This document shows positions 28,622 through 38,124 of a stretch of DNA of 64,000 bases, in pieces (position 1 is the first letter of the stretch; every line of letters begins with the position of its first letter). The DNA comes from Dokdonella sp. (GTDB taxonomy: Bacteria; Pseudomonadota; Gammaproteobacteria; Xanthomonadales; Rhodanobacteraceae). The notes beneath the pieces are model-generated. The model ran no database searches. It was not told where the DNA came from and was given only the letters and a program-made list of their open reading frames with translations. The DNA is taken from NCBI RefSeq assembly GCF_019634815.1, contig NZ_JAHCAP010000008.1:1-64000 (forward strand), written 5' to 3'. A program made the position numbers and the translations under genes.

Positions 28622-29839
28622 ATGATCGAACCTGCCAACGCGGCCCCTGAGCTGCTCGCCGCACAGCCCGTCGCCCGCGTCAGTCGCAGTGGCGTTGAAT
28701 TCGTGTTGCTCGGTACTGCACATGTCTCGCGTGCGAGTGCCGAGGCGGTGCGCGCAATGCTCGAGAGCGAGTCCTTCGATGCGGTGGCGGTGGAACTGTG
28801 CGGGCCGCGTCATCAATCGATCAGCGACCCGGATGCGCTGCGCAAGCTCGATCTGTTCCAGGTGATCCGCCAGCGCAAGGTCGGCCTGGTCGCGGCCAAT
28901 CTGGCGCTATCGGCGTTCCAGCGCAGGCTGGCCGAACAGTTCGGCATCGAACCCGGCGCCGAGATGAAGGTCGCGATCGACGAAGCCGGACGGCGTCAAT
29001 TGCCACTGTGGTTGATCGACCGCGAGATTGGCACCACGCTCAAGCGCGCCTACCACAGTGTCGGCTTTCTCGATCGCTTGTCGATCGTCGGCGGCCTGGG
29101 CTCGAGCGTGCTGACACGCGAGGAGGTCGGCGAGGATGAAATCGAAAAACTCAAGGAAGGCGATCTGCTCGGCAGCATGTTCAGCGAATTCGCACGTGAG
29201 TCGCCGCCGCTGTACGAGGCCCTGATTGCCGAACGCGATCGCTACATGGCCGCGAAGCTGCGCGAGCATGCCGCCGAGGGTAGCGCGAAGAAGGTGCTGG
29301 TCGTGATCGGAGCGGGTCATCTCAAGGGCATCGAATCCGAACTCGCCTCGCAGAACCAGATTCCGGAATTGCTCGCCAAGCAACTTGCGACCACGCCGCC
29401 GCCCTCGCGTTGGCCGAAGATCCTGGCTGCGCTGGTGTTCCTCGTCATCGCCGGCGCGATCGGCCTGGCCTTCACGCATGGTGCGCGCGCGGGCGCCAAT
29501 GCCCTGCTCGCCTGGACCCTGATCACCGGCGGCGCCGCGGCGCTCGGCGCGATTGCGGCGCTGGCGCATCCCTTGAGCGTGATCGGCGCCTTCATTGCCG
29601 CACCCCTCAAGCCATTCCGTCCCGGCATTCCGGCCTCGGCGATCAGCGCGGGCATCGAAGCCTGGTTGCGCAAACCGCGTGTGGCCGACTTCGATACGCT
29701 TCGTGACGATGTCGCGCACTGGAGCGGCTGGTGGAAGAACCGCATCGCACGCACCCTGCTCAACTTCATGTTCGTCACCGTCGGCACCATTGCCGGCGAA
29801 TACGCCGCTGGCGTCCACATCATCCGTAGTCTGTTCTGA
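28622..29839 (+). CDS. TraB/PrgY family membrane protein
   Basis: A 405-residue protein of the TraB family, known in enterococci for shutting down pheromone and conserved in archaea and eukaryotes with unknown mechanism. The N-terminal domain carries LLGTAHVSRASAEAV, FDAVAVELCGPRH and later VVIGAGHLKGIE, the conserved GxxH- and E-containing motifs that suggest a Tiki-like metal-dependent hydrolase fold. The C-terminal third has about four hydrophobic helices (WPKILAALVFLVIAGAIGLAF, ALLAWTLITGGAAALGAIAAL and others). The start ATG is 2 bp after the aguB stop. Its stop overlaps the next gene (TGATG). Substrate unknown. Confidence 0.88.
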   Translation: MIEPANAAPELLAAQPVARVSRSGVEFVLLGTAHVSRASAEAVRAMLESESFDAVAVELCGPRHQSISDPDALRKLDLFQVIRQRKVGLVAANLALSAFQRRLAEQFGIEPGAEMKVAIDEAGRRQLPLWLIDREIGTTLKRAYHSVGFLDRLSIVGGLGSSVLTREEVGEDEIEKLKEGDLLGSMFSEFARESPPLYEALIAERDRYMAAKLREHAAEGSAKKVLVVIGAGHLKGIESELASQNQIPELLAKQLATTPPPSRWPKILAALVFLVIAGAIGLAFTHGARAGANALLAWTLITGGAAALGAIAALAHPLSVIGAFIAAPLKPFRPGIPASAISAGIEAWLRKPRVADFDTLRDDVAHWSGWWKNRIARTLLNFMFVTVGTIAGEYAAGVHIIRSLF

Positions 29840-32340
29840 TGGCCATCAAACTGCCCTCCTTCCTGCGCAAGCCCGGCTGGTTGTCCAAGGATCCCGATGA
29901 GCGTCGCCGCGCAGTCGCCAGCGACGACGCGGCCGAGCTGCGCGCCGAATTGCCGCGACTCGCGCGCGAGGATATGGATCCCCAGGTGCGCCTGGCCGCA
30001 TTGCGCCGGCTTGCCGACCCTGCGCTCGCGCAAGGCATGGCGCGTGATGATGCCGATGCGCAGGTGCGCACCCAGGCGCGCGCGCTGTGGCTGGACCTGC
30101 TCACGGGTACGCATCCCAACGCGCCCAGCGCGAGCGAACGCCTGCGCCTGCTGCGAGCGCAAGACGATGCGGAACTCGTCGAGCACATCGCGACCCGCGC
30201 CGCCGAACCCGAGCTGCGCCGTGCCGCGCTCGAACGCGTGAACAAGCAAGGCGTGTTGCTCGCCCGCGCGATCGAGGATGCCGATCCCGCCATCCGCCTT
30301 GCGCTGGTCGAACGCATCGACGACGAAAAGCAACTCGAACGGCTCGCCGAGCGCGCGCGCAAGGTCGACAAGCAAGTCAATCGCCGCGCCCGCGAGCGTA
30401 TCGAGGAACTGCGCATTGGGCGCGGTCACGATGCCACGCTGGAGGCGCGCGCACGGCAGCTGTGCGAAGCCATCGAAGATCTCGTCCGCGGAAATGGCGT
30501 GGCGATCGATGAAGCAGCCGTGCTCATGCAATGGAGCGCGATCAGGGCGCAGGCCCCGGCATCGCTGGTGGCGCGCTTCGACGCCGCACTCGACCTGCTC
30601 GCGCAGGCGCGCGCGCCGCGCCCGGTGGCGACAGTGGATGAGCCACTGCAGATGCCCGTCGCAGATGCGCAAGCAGCTGCCGCTTCCGAGGGCGAGTCCG
30701 CCGATGCGGCCGCTGCCAGTGCGCAACTGGCCGCCAACATGGCCGCGCAGGCGCGGATTGCCGCGTCGCTCGATGAAGTGCAGGCGGCGCGCCGCCAACA
30801 CCGCGAACAGCAGCAACACCTGATGCAGCAATTGCACGCGGCACTTGCCGAACGCAGTGCCGCGCTGGAAGCGGGCGCGAGCGCGCGTGCGCATGCCGCT
30901 CACGCACAGATGCAGTCGCTGCGCGCGCAGATCGACGCGCCGTTGCCGCCCGCCCTGCTCGCTCAAATCAACGATTCGGATGCACGCTACGCCGAATTGT
31001 CACGCTGGCAGCACTGGGCCGACCAGCAGCGCCGCCAGCAGCTGTGCGAGGAAATCGAGGCCCTGCCCGGCTTGGCCCTGCACCCCGACGCGCTCGCGGC
31101 CAAGGTTCGAGACGCCCAGCACGAATGGCAATTGCTCGACAAGATCGAAGCCGGCAGTGCGCATCCTGGTGGCCTGGCCAGGCGCTTCCACGCGGGCTGT
31201 CGCGCTGCGCTCGAACCTGCACGCAGTTACTTCCGCAAGCGCCAGGAATTGCGTGAAGGCCATGCCGGCGAAGTCGCAGCCTTGGTCGGTCGCATCGCCG
31301 CCCTGCCCGCACAGGAGCCCGACATCGCCCAGGTCACGGCATTGCGCCGCGAAACCGCGGACGCCCTGCGTTCACTCGACCGCGTCGAGCCGCGCGAGCG
31401 CAAGGCCCTCGCACAATCACTCAAGGCCGCCTTGGCAACGCTGGATGCGCATGTGGACGCGCGCGATGCCGCGGTCGCTGCGAGCAAGGATGCCCTGATT
31501 GCCAGGGCCCAGGCACTGGCGAATGAATTTCCACGCGCTGCCGCGGCGGCTGCGCGCGATCTCCAGCAGCAATGGCGCGCTGCCGGCAATGGTCGGCGCG
31601 GCAAGGATCAGGCGCAATGGACGCAGTTCCGTGCGGCGATCGATGAGGTATTCGCCAAGCTCGATGCGCAGCGAGCCGAACGCGTGCAGCGCGACAACGA
31701 GGCGCGCGCGCAGATCGAAGCCCTGTGCGTGGAACTGGAGGGCATTGCAGCCGCCAGTGAGGAGCCCGAGCGCGGCGCGATCTCGCGCATTGAAGCGGCG
31801 TGGAAGGCCTTGCGCATCGAGGATCCCAACCTGCTTGCGCGCCATGACGCCGCGCAGGCGCGGCTGCGCGAGCGGGTCAGTCAGCGCGAACGCACGCGCA
31901 AGCAGGCGCGCTACATGACCTGGCTCGCACGATACCGATTGTGTCGTGCAGCCGAGACCGGCGGCGATGCGCTCGACTTGCGCAGTCGTTGGCAGGAGGC
32001 GCCAGCCAGTGACATCGCCCATGTTGCACTCGCGCGGCGTTTCGAGAACGCACTGGAAGCGGGCGCATCGCTGGCAATCGATGAGGATGCTCATCGCGAC
32101 GCCCTGGTCGAACTGGAGGCGCTCGCGCGGATCGACTCGCCAGCCGAGGATCAGGAGCGCCGACGCATGCGCCAGGTTGAGCGCCTCGCTGCACGCATGG
32201 GCGGCCATGGCGCCGCCGGTGACGCACAGGAGCTTGTGGCGCTGCTCGAACGCTGGAGCACGCTTAGCGCGGCTGCCGATGGCTCGCTCGACAAGCGACT
32301 GGAGCGCGCCCTCAAGGCCGTGCTTGAAGGACTGGGCTGA
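29839..32340 (+). CDS. DUF349 domain-containing protein
   Basis: An 833-residue soluble, strongly helical protein, rich in Ala, Arg and Glu. The N-terminal ~190 residues look like HEAT-type helical repeats (DPQVRLAALRRLADP, DPAIRLALVERIDD). The middle holds Gln/Ala-rich coiled-coil-like segments (about 295-365). Several DUF349 units follow, with the motifs LQQQWRAAGNGRRGKDQAQWTQFRAAIDEVF and RYRLCRAAE visible near 575-700. No catalytic motif is recognised. The gene starts within the traB-like stop, so both products are made together. Function of DUF349 proteins is unknown. Confidence 0.85.
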   Translation: MAIKLPSFLRKPGWLSKDPDERRRAVASDDAAELRAELPRLAREDMDPQVRLAALRRLADPALAQGMARDDADAQVRTQARALWLDLLTGTHPNAPSASERLRLLRAQDDAELVEHIATRAAEPELRRAALERVNKQGVLLARAIEDADPAIRLALVERIDDEKQLERLAERARKVDKQVNRRARERIEELRIGRGHDATLEARARQLCEAIEDLVRGNGVAIDEAAVLMQWSAIRAQAPASLVARFDAALDLLAQARAPRPVATVDEPLQMPVADAQAAAASEGESADAAAASAQLAANMAAQARIAASLDEVQAARRQHREQQQHLMQQLHAALAERSAALEAGASARAHAAHAQMQSLRAQIDAPLPPALLAQINDSDARYAELSRWQHWADQQRRQQLCEEIEALPGLALHPDALAAKVRDAQHEWQLLDKIEAGSAHPGGLARRFHAGCRAALEPARSYFRKRQELREGHAGEVAALVGRIAALPAQEPDIAQVTALRRETADALRSLDRVEPRERKALAQSLKAALATLDAHVDARDAAVAASKDALIARAQALANEFPRAAAAAARDLQQQWRAAGNGRRGKDQAQWTQFRAAIDEVFAKLDAQRAERVQRDNEARAQIEALCVELEGIAAASEEPERGAISRIEAAWKALRIEDPNLLARHDAAQARLRERVSQRERTRKQARYMTWLARYRLCRAAETGGDALDLRSRWQEAPASDIAHVALARRFENALEAGASLAIDEDAHRDALVELEALARIDSPAEDQERRRMRQVERLAARMGGHGAAGDAQELVALLERWSTLSAAADGSLDKRLERALKAVLEGLG

Positions 32341-32364
32341 AACCGAAAAGGGATCGAGGCTTGC

Positions 32365-32778
32365 TCAGGAAGGCGCGTCCTTGCACTGCACATTGCTTGC
32401 GAAAGCAAGCAAGTGCTCGTCGGGGTCGAGCACGTAGCCTGCATCGTGGCCCCAATTACGCGGCTGGACCGGGCTGATCTCCCGTGCGCCGCAGGCGAGT
32501 GCCCGGCGCTGATAGGCCTGTGGATCTGCCACAAGCAGATACAGCTCACTGCGAATGAGTCCATGTGCGCGTGAAGGATGCGGCAATGAATCGCCCAACA
32601 GCCGTGCGACGCCGTCTTCGGGCATGAGCCCCAGCACCGCGCCATCGGCGAGTTCGAATTCGGTCATGCCAGGCACATCCAGGCGCGGCGCTTGCTCGAG
32701 CACGGCCTGGTAGAAGAGGCTGCTGCGCGCCTGGTCGCGCACAAAGAAAATGAAATGGGCGCAGCGCATGGCAATCAT
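32365..32778 (-). CDS. VOC superfamily (glyoxalase-like) protein
   Basis: A 137-residue vicinal-oxygen-chelate fold protein. Two beta-alpha-beta-beta-beta modules are suggested by CAHFIFFVRDQARSSLFYQAVL...FELADGAVLGLMP and SELYLLVADPQAYQRRALACGA...WGHDAGYVLDPDEHLLAF. Family members include glyoxalases, dioxygenases and antibiotic-binding proteins; substrate cannot be told. Candidate metal ligands are His8, Glu42 or Glu78, and the late Glu in DPDEHLLAF. Its ATG overlaps the stop of the upstream diguanylate cyclase (ATGA), an unusual coupling. Confidence 0.82.
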   Translation of the reverse strand: MIAMRCAHFIFFVRDQARSSLFYQAVLEQAPRLDVPGMTEFELADGAVLGLMPEDGVARLLGDSLPHPSRAHGLIRSELYLLVADPQAYQRRALACGAREISPVQPRNWGHDAGYVLDPDEHLLAFASNVQCKDAPS

Positions 32779-35700
32779 CGCCGGTCCTCGGTTGGGCCGT
32801 TGGCGCTTTGCTCAACCACGGCCAGATCCACGCGATTGCGGCCCGCGCGCTTGGCGCGGTACAGGGCTGCATCCGCATCACGCAGCAACGCCGGGAGGCC
32901 GCCGCCCTGCTGAACGTGCAGGGCGACTCCAATGGTGCAACTGATCCTTATGGCAGTGCCACTCCACGCGACTTCAAGGCTGGCGATCGCGGCGCGCAGG
33001 CGCTCGGCGAGTCTGCAGGCCTGATGGGCATCGGCGCCCGGCAGGCAGATGATGATTTCTTCACCGCCATAGCGACCGATGATGTCGCCTTCGCGGCATG
33101 TCTTGCGGATGGCGGCGCCACAGGCGGCCAGCACCTGATCGCCAGCCAGATGCCCATGCGTGTCGTTGATCGACTTGAAGTGGTCCAGGTCCATGAGCAA
33201 CATGGCGAGATCATCGCCGTTGCTTGTCGCCAGATTCACCAAGCGTGTTGCCTGTTCCATGAAATAGCGCCGGGTGGACAGACCCGTCAAGGCATCGGTG
33301 GTGGCAAGCAGTTCGAGCTGGGTATTGGCGACGCGCAGTTGATGCGTGCGCTGGGAGATCAGTTGGTCGAGCACTCGTTGGCGATAGCGGGACCAGAGCA
33401 GAACAAGGTAAACCAGCATTGCCGCCAGCAGCAGCAGAGCGAGTGCCTGCACGGCGCGACCGCGCCAGGTTTCGTACCAGCGCGGGACGACGTTGACTTC
33501 GAACGTCTGGCTAACGCTCGAGTGCTTCTGGATTCGGATCGAAGCACGAAGTTCGAGGCGGAAATCACCGCTGGGCAGATTGGTGTAGGTGGCCGTGGCG
33601 GGTGTTCCCGCGGCGATCTGATGCCAGGCTGATTCGAAACCCAGCAGTCGATAGGCGTATTCGATCTCGCGTGGCGCGCGGAAATTGAGCAAGGAAAAAT
33701 CAACGCTGATGTTTCGTTGCTGCGGGTCAAGCGTTATTTGCCGGGAATTTTCCGCCGGCGGAAACCGCGGAACTCCGTCGACCTCCACCCTGGTTATGCG
33801 CAATGGACCCGTTGCGGGCATGGATGCATCGAAACGATCCGGCAACACCACCACCAAGCCATCGCTTGATCCCAGCAGCACGGAATTGGACGGTCCAGCG
33901 GCGGCGGCGCCACTCTTGAATCCATGCTGCAGCGCACCCGCAACGATACCCAATTGCTGCACCTGCAGGCTTTGCGCGTCGATGTGCAGCAAGCCATCCC
34001 TGGCAACGGCCCAGACATTTCCCGACGCATCGAGGGCGAGATTGTTGATTGGGCCATGCGCAAGCGCGGGAACGGAGTGAAATTGAGGCGTATCGGTCTT
34101 TCCCGCATCCGCGATCCAGGCCAGGCCGCCCTCGGTGGCGACCCACAAGCGGTCGTGGCTCGGATCGGCCGCAAGCGCGAAGACGAAGTTGCCAGGCAGG
34201 CTGAGTGGATCCTTGTCGTGATGTTGCAACAGGCGAACGTGTTGCGCGCCGATGTCACCGACGCCGAGGCCGTTGACGACTGCGAACCAGCGTCGTTGAC
34301 CGAGGATCACGCTCTGGTTGATCGCCTGCAGCGATGGTCCCGATGTGGCGTCTTGCGGGACGACAATCCGCTGCAATGGCGCATCGGCGCCCGAATAACG
34401 GAAGGTTCCGTCGTAGGTGCCGATCACCAGCTCGCCGGGTCCGGCGGCCAGCGCAGTGATGCGCGCGCTGGAAAGTTGCGGAATGTCATTGGTCTTGCGC
34501 AGCGTTTTCGGATCAAAACCTGCCACGCCCAGACCGCCGACCCAGATCGTTCCATCGGCGGCCTGGGCGAAGGTGGTTGCGGAGGTTTCCATCGCGAAAT
34601 CAGATCTTGCCAGCGCCACCACGGAATCGGCTGCAAGGTCCGCAACCACGACCTCGCCGGACTGCATGCCAAGCCAGACGCGCCCGTCGGATGCAGTCAT
34701 GATCGCGGAGATGCCTTCCCCGGCCCGCAGGGCAAATTGCGGATTCCAGGCATTGGCAATGAATACCGCCGGGGGCGCTGCACGCATCATCGACACACCA
34801 CGATTGGTGCCGATCCAGATGTTGCCGATGCGATCGCGCAACATGCTGCGAACCATATCCGTCGCCAGGCTGCCGTGATCGTTGCGCACCGCCCGCAGCG
34901 ACTTCGGCTGGTCGCAGCTTGCATCCTGGCAAACGATCACCCCGCGGCCATAGGTGCTGATCCACAAACTGCCGTCTTCGTTTTCGAGAAAGCCGCGGAT
35001 GGTGGCCGACTTCGCCAGGCCACCCTGCCCGCGAACCCCTTCCGGTTCGACAATGCTTTGGTCGGGATTGATCATCAGTGCGCCGCGGGTGTCGGTTCCG
35101 ACCCACAGTCGGCCACCGGCGTCGAGGTGAAGACTCCAGATCAGCCCATCAGTCCGCCCATCTGGCGCGTGCACGGGTTGAAACGCAGCCGCTCCTGCTT
35201 CGCGCATGAAGAGCCCGGGATTGCCGGCCAGCCACAGCCGCCCGGAGGAATCCTCGGCAACATCGAAAATTCTCGGTGAATGCCCGGATGGAAATCCCGC
35301 GAGCGGAACCGCAGTCACGGCATCCGAGCGCGGATCGAAGTGGTAGGCGCCATCTGCCGTGGCGACCCAGACGCCGCCGTCGCGCGCCTGCCTCAGGGCG
35401 AATATCTTTCCATCCAGTTGCTGCGGCGCGCCCAGTGGTAGACGCGTGAACTGCAAAGTGCTGGTGTCGAGCGTCAGCAATCCGCCGCGCGTGGTCCCAA
35501 CCAGCAGGCGCCCATCAACAAGCGGCAACAAGGCGCGGATGTAACCGTCGGGCAAGCCATTGCCGGAGCCGGGGCGCAAGGTCTCGAGCCGTTGTCCATC
35601 GTAACGTGACAGACCGTCGCCGGTACCGATCCAGAGGAAGCCGAGGGTGTCCTGGGCAAGAGCGGAAACACTGTCCGATGGCAATCCGTCCGCGGTGGTC

Positions 35701-35864
35701 AGTGTGACGAAACGAGGCCGGTCGAAGTTGCGCCAAACGCTGTCCTGTCCGCTCAGCGCAGTGGCCGCCGCAGTGTTCGGAAATACGAACCATGCAGACA
35801 GCGCGAATGCGATCACCAAGCTGTGCAGACAATTCATCGAATCCAACAACCGCTTGATGTTCAC
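32775..35864 (-). CDS. Beta-propeller sensor diguanylate cyclase (Reg_prop / Y_Y_Y / GGDEF)
   Basis: A 1029-residue membrane sensor that makes cyclic di-GMP. An N-terminal signal/anchor (CLHSLVIAFALSAWFVFPNTAAATA) precedes a large periplasmic double beta-propeller built of Reg_prop units (LWIGTGDGLSRYD, VWVATADGAYHFD, LWVGTDTRGALMIN, IWIGTNRGVSMM). A Y_Y_Y domain follows (REIEYAYRLLGFE...YTNLPSGDFRLEL). One membrane helix (AVQALALLLLAAMLVYLVLLW) leads to a short coiled coil and a GGDEF domain with active-site GGEEI near residue 933. I prefer the GTG at 35864, with GAGGGG upstream and a KR-containing n-region; ATGs at 35837 and 35942 are alternatives. No EAL domain. The ligand is unknown. Confidence 0.9.
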   Translation of the reverse strand: MNIKRLLDSMNCLHSLVIAFALSAWFVFPNTAAATALSGQDSVWRNFDRPRFVTLTTADGLPSDSVSALAQDTLGFLWIGTGDGLSRYDGQRLETLRPGSGNGLPDGYIRALLPLVDGRLLVGTTRGGLLTLDTSTLQFTRLPLGAPQQLDGKIFALRQARDGGVWVATADGAYHFDPRSDAVTAVPLAGFPSGHSPRIFDVAEDSSGRLWLAGNPGLFMREAGAAAFQPVHAPDGRTDGLIWSLHLDAGGRLWVGTDTRGALMINPDQSIVEPEGVRGQGGLAKSATIRGFLENEDGSLWISTYGRGVIVCQDASCDQPKSLRAVRNDHGSLATDMVRSMLRDRIGNIWIGTNRGVSMMRAAPPAVFIANAWNPQFALRAGEGISAIMTASDGRVWLGMQSGEVVVADLAADSVVALARSDFAMETSATTFAQAADGTIWVGGLGVAGFDPKTLRKTNDIPQLSSARITALAAGPGELVIGTYDGTFRYSGADAPLQRIVVPQDATSGPSLQAINQSVILGQRRWFAVVNGLGVGDIGAQHVRLLQHHDKDPLSLPGNFVFALAADPSHDRLWVATEGGLAWIADAGKTDTPQFHSVPALAHGPINNLALDASGNVWAVARDGLLHIDAQSLQVQQLGIVAGALQHGFKSGAAAAGPSNSVLLGSSDGLVVVLPDRFDASMPATGPLRITRVEVDGVPRFPPAENSRQITLDPQQRNISVDFSLLNFRAPREIEYAYRLLGFESAWHQIAAGTPATATYTNLPSGDFRLELRASIRIQKHSSVSQTFEVNVVPRWYETWRGRAVQALALLLLAAMLVYLVLLWSRYRQRVLDQLISQRTHQLRVANTQLELLATTDALTGLSTRRYFMEQATRLVNLATSNGDDLAMLLMDLDHFKSINDTHGHLAGDQVLAACGAAIRKTCREGDIIGRYGGEEIIICLPGADAHQACRLAERLRAAIASLEVAWSGTAIRISCTIGVALHVQQGGGLPALLRDADAALYRAKRAGRNRVDLAVVEQSANGPTEDRR

Positions 35865-36215
35865 TCGCTCCCCGACCCCTCGAGTCCGTGCCGTTGCCGC
35901 CATGGAGACATCGAATGTTGAAATTCGCGCCAGCGACTTCAACGAAGGTACGACGAATCAGGGTCGTGTGCCAACGCAGGCTGCACAATCGTCATGCAAG
36001 CATGCCTGCCTCGAGGTTTTCGACGCATGCAAGCTGCGTGATTGCGCAGGCTGGCGCTCAGGGAACGGCATGATTTCGCTGCATGCCCAGGCCGCCGCGA
36101 GGGGACCCGGCCAAAGCCGTGGGTCATGTCCCGCCCGGCGGCTTGCCTGCGGCCGTTGATGGCGCCCGACTTTCGCTCCAGCAGGAAGGAATCCCGGCCG
36201 CTTCCACCCGACATT
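35865..36215. other. Intergenic region upstream of the beta-propeller cyclase
   Basis: About 350 bp separate the dipeptidase stop from the cyclase start; both genes are on the minus strand. I see no convincing gene, hairpin or operator. It presumably holds the cyclase promoter. Confidence 0.4.
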
Positions 36216-37475
36216 TCAGGGCGTGGCTTGCCGGGCGGCCATCTCCATGACGCGCAGCAGGTTGCCACCCCACAAGGCGCGGATGTCGTCCTCGCTGTAG
36301 CAGCGACGCAACAGTTCGCGGGTGACGTTGGCGGTTTCGCTGGCGTCGTCCCAGCCCTTGACGCCACCGCCGCCGTCGAAGTCGGAAGCAATGCCAACAT
36401 GCTCGATGCCGATGCGCTTCACCGCGTAGTCGATGTGGTCAACGAACTGCTTGAGATCGGTGTCCCGATGCTTGTTGCGCAGCGCCCTGCTCTCCTTGCG
36501 GAAGGCTTCGACCGTTTCCGGCTTGGCCTCCTTCCAGCCATCGGGAAAGTATTTGGCGCCAAGTTCCTTCATGCCGGCTTCTATTGCCGGATCGGTGGCG
36601 GCCACATAGCTGCGGAAGGCAACCATCTGCGCGACGCCGCCGGATTTCCTGATTGCGTCGAGCTGTTCGTCGTCAAGGTTGCGCAGGTTGTCGTACACGC
36701 CCTTCACGCCCGAATGCGAGGCGAGGACAGGTGCGCGCGAGAGTTTGGCCGCATCGAGCATGGTGCGTTTGCCGACGTGAGAGACGTCGATCATGATGCC
36801 GTTGTCGTTGAGCGCCTTGACCAGTTCCTTGCCAAGCGGAGTCAGGCCCGGATCGGCCTTGCCGTCACCGAGTTTTTCGTTCGGATTGGAACTGCCACCG
36901 AACTGGTTGTTGCCCATGTGGGTGATGCTGATATAGCGCACGCCGCGCTTGGCCCACATCGGCACGTCCTTGACGCTCGGCCCGAGCGGATAGGCGTTTT
37001 CCATGCCCATCAAGAGTGCCCGCTTGCCCTGATCATGCAGGGCGCGTACTTCGGCTGCGCTAGTGGCAAGGCCAGCCTGCGCCGGATAGGCCAGGGCAGC
37101 ACGCCTGATGCCTTGGAACTTGCGCTCGACCATGTCGCGCGCTTCGGCGTAGCCGGTTTCATCGAGCTTGCCCTGCCCCGAGTAGAGAACGAGGAAGGCG
37201 GCGTCGAGGCCACCTGCGCGCATCTTTGGAAAATCCACCTGACTGGCAGTAAAGATGCCCGGATCGAACTTCACGCTGCCGTAATCGGGACTGATATCGA
37301 CGTGGGTATCGACGGTGAGCATGCGCGCGTGCACGGCGAGCGCCTGCTCCATTGGTGGCTCGACCAAGGGGCATTGCGCGGCATGCGCGGCAAGGCTCGC
37401 ACTGCCCAACAGCAACAGGCAAGCACAGCGCATGGCGATGTTGGACGCGGGGAAAGCCTGATTCGATCGGGACAT
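36216..37475 (-). CDS. Exported membrane dipeptidase (peptidase family M19)
   Basis: A 419-residue predicted periplasmic or lipid-anchored zinc dipeptidase. The signal peptide core is CACLLLLGSASLAAHAA. M19 motifs are visible: VDTHVDISPDYG (first metal His/Asp), GMENAYPLG (bridging Glu), ISITHMGNNQFGGSS, MIDVSHVGKRTMLDAAKLSRAPVLASHSG (two metal His), and GIASDFDGGGGVKGWDD near the C-terminus (Asp). These enzymes cleave dipeptides, sometimes with D-residues. The start is set at MSRSNQAF with a GGTGAAG upstream; a second ATG (37433) gives only the signal core. It is divergent from the copper-efflux operon. Confidence 0.92.
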   Translation of the reverse strand: MSRSNQAFPASNIAMRCACLLLLGSASLAAHAAQCPLVEPPMEQALAVHARMLTVDTHVDISPDYGSVKFDPGIFTASQVDFPKMRAGGLDAAFLVLYSGQGKLDETGYAEARDMVERKFQGIRRAALAYPAQAGLATSAAEVRALHDQGKRALLMGMENAYPLGPSVKDVPMWAKRGVRYISITHMGNNQFGGSSNPNEKLGDGKADPGLTPLGKELVKALNDNGIMIDVSHVGKRTMLDAAKLSRAPVLASHSGVKGVYDNLRNLDDEQLDAIRKSGGVAQMVAFRSYVAATDPAIEAGMKELGAKYFPDGWKEAKPETVEAFRKESRALRNKHRDTDLKQFVDHIDYAVKRIGIEHVGIASDFDGGGGVKGWDDASETANVTRELLRRCYSEDDIRALWGGNLLRVMEMAARQATP

Positions 37476-37662
37476 GGCGCGCTTCACCGGGCTGGGCAGA
37501 AGCAGTGACTCTCGCAGCCGGCCGCAGCTTGCGCCTATGCCATTGGTCAGTGGCATGGGCCGCGTTGCGAGTCTCGAGCCGGGTCCGGATCGTCGCGGCT
37601 GCACGGTCGCTGGTGATGGCGTAGACTGCCGCTCCCGTCATCGCAATGCCCTGTTCGATCCG

Positions 37663-38055
37663 TTGAGCTTTCGTCGCCGCCACCGCCGCTGGATCGTGCT
37701 CGTCGCACTGTTCAGCCTGCTGTTCCAGCAGTTCGCGCTGGCGCGCCATCTGTGCGCGTTCGAAATGGCGGTGCCGGTGCAGCATGAAGCGCTGGCGGAC
37801 GAACACGCTTGCTGCCACCCGACGGCTTCGATTGCGACGGACGAGACCCTGCTGTGCGCCCAGCATTGCAGTGCAGTCACGCCCGCGCCCGATCATCCAC
37901 CTGCTCCGGGCGTGCCGGTATTGCTGCCACCGACGTCGTGGATCCTGCCGCTGGCGGCGAGGCTCGATGTGCCCTGCGGGCACGATCAGCTTGAACTGCG
38001 CGCACGCGCCACCGCGCCGCCATTGAACATCCGCGACTGCAGCTTCCAGATTTGA
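37663..38055 (+). CDS. Small Cys/His-rich exported protein ahead of cusCBA
   Basis: A predicted 130-residue protein. The basic N-terminus (SFRRRHRRW) and hydrophobic core (IVLVALFSLLFQQFALA) form a signal peptide. The mature part has CAF, DEHACCHP, CAQHCS and CGHDQ, a set of Cys and His residues suited to metal binding. Such proteins (DUF2946- or CzcI-like) are often encoded just before CzcC/CusC-type efflux genes. The start is uncertain: I used TTG at 37663, because no ATG lies between the signal and the unrelated upstream sequence; the frame is open to 37474. It probably binds or reports copper in the periplasm. cusC follows within 70 bp. Confidence 0.6.
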   Translation: MSFRRRHRRWIVLVALFSLLFQQFALARHLCAFEMAVPVQHEALADEHACCHPTASIATDETLLCAQHCSAVTPAPDHPPAPGVPVLLPPTSWILPLAARLDVPCGHDQLELRARATAPPLNIRDCSFQI

Positions 38056-38124
38056 TCTCCGAGCGTTGATTGCGTGGCGCCGCGCCTGCGCGGCGTTCTG
38101 GTGCATTCCGCCTGGAGTCTTGTC

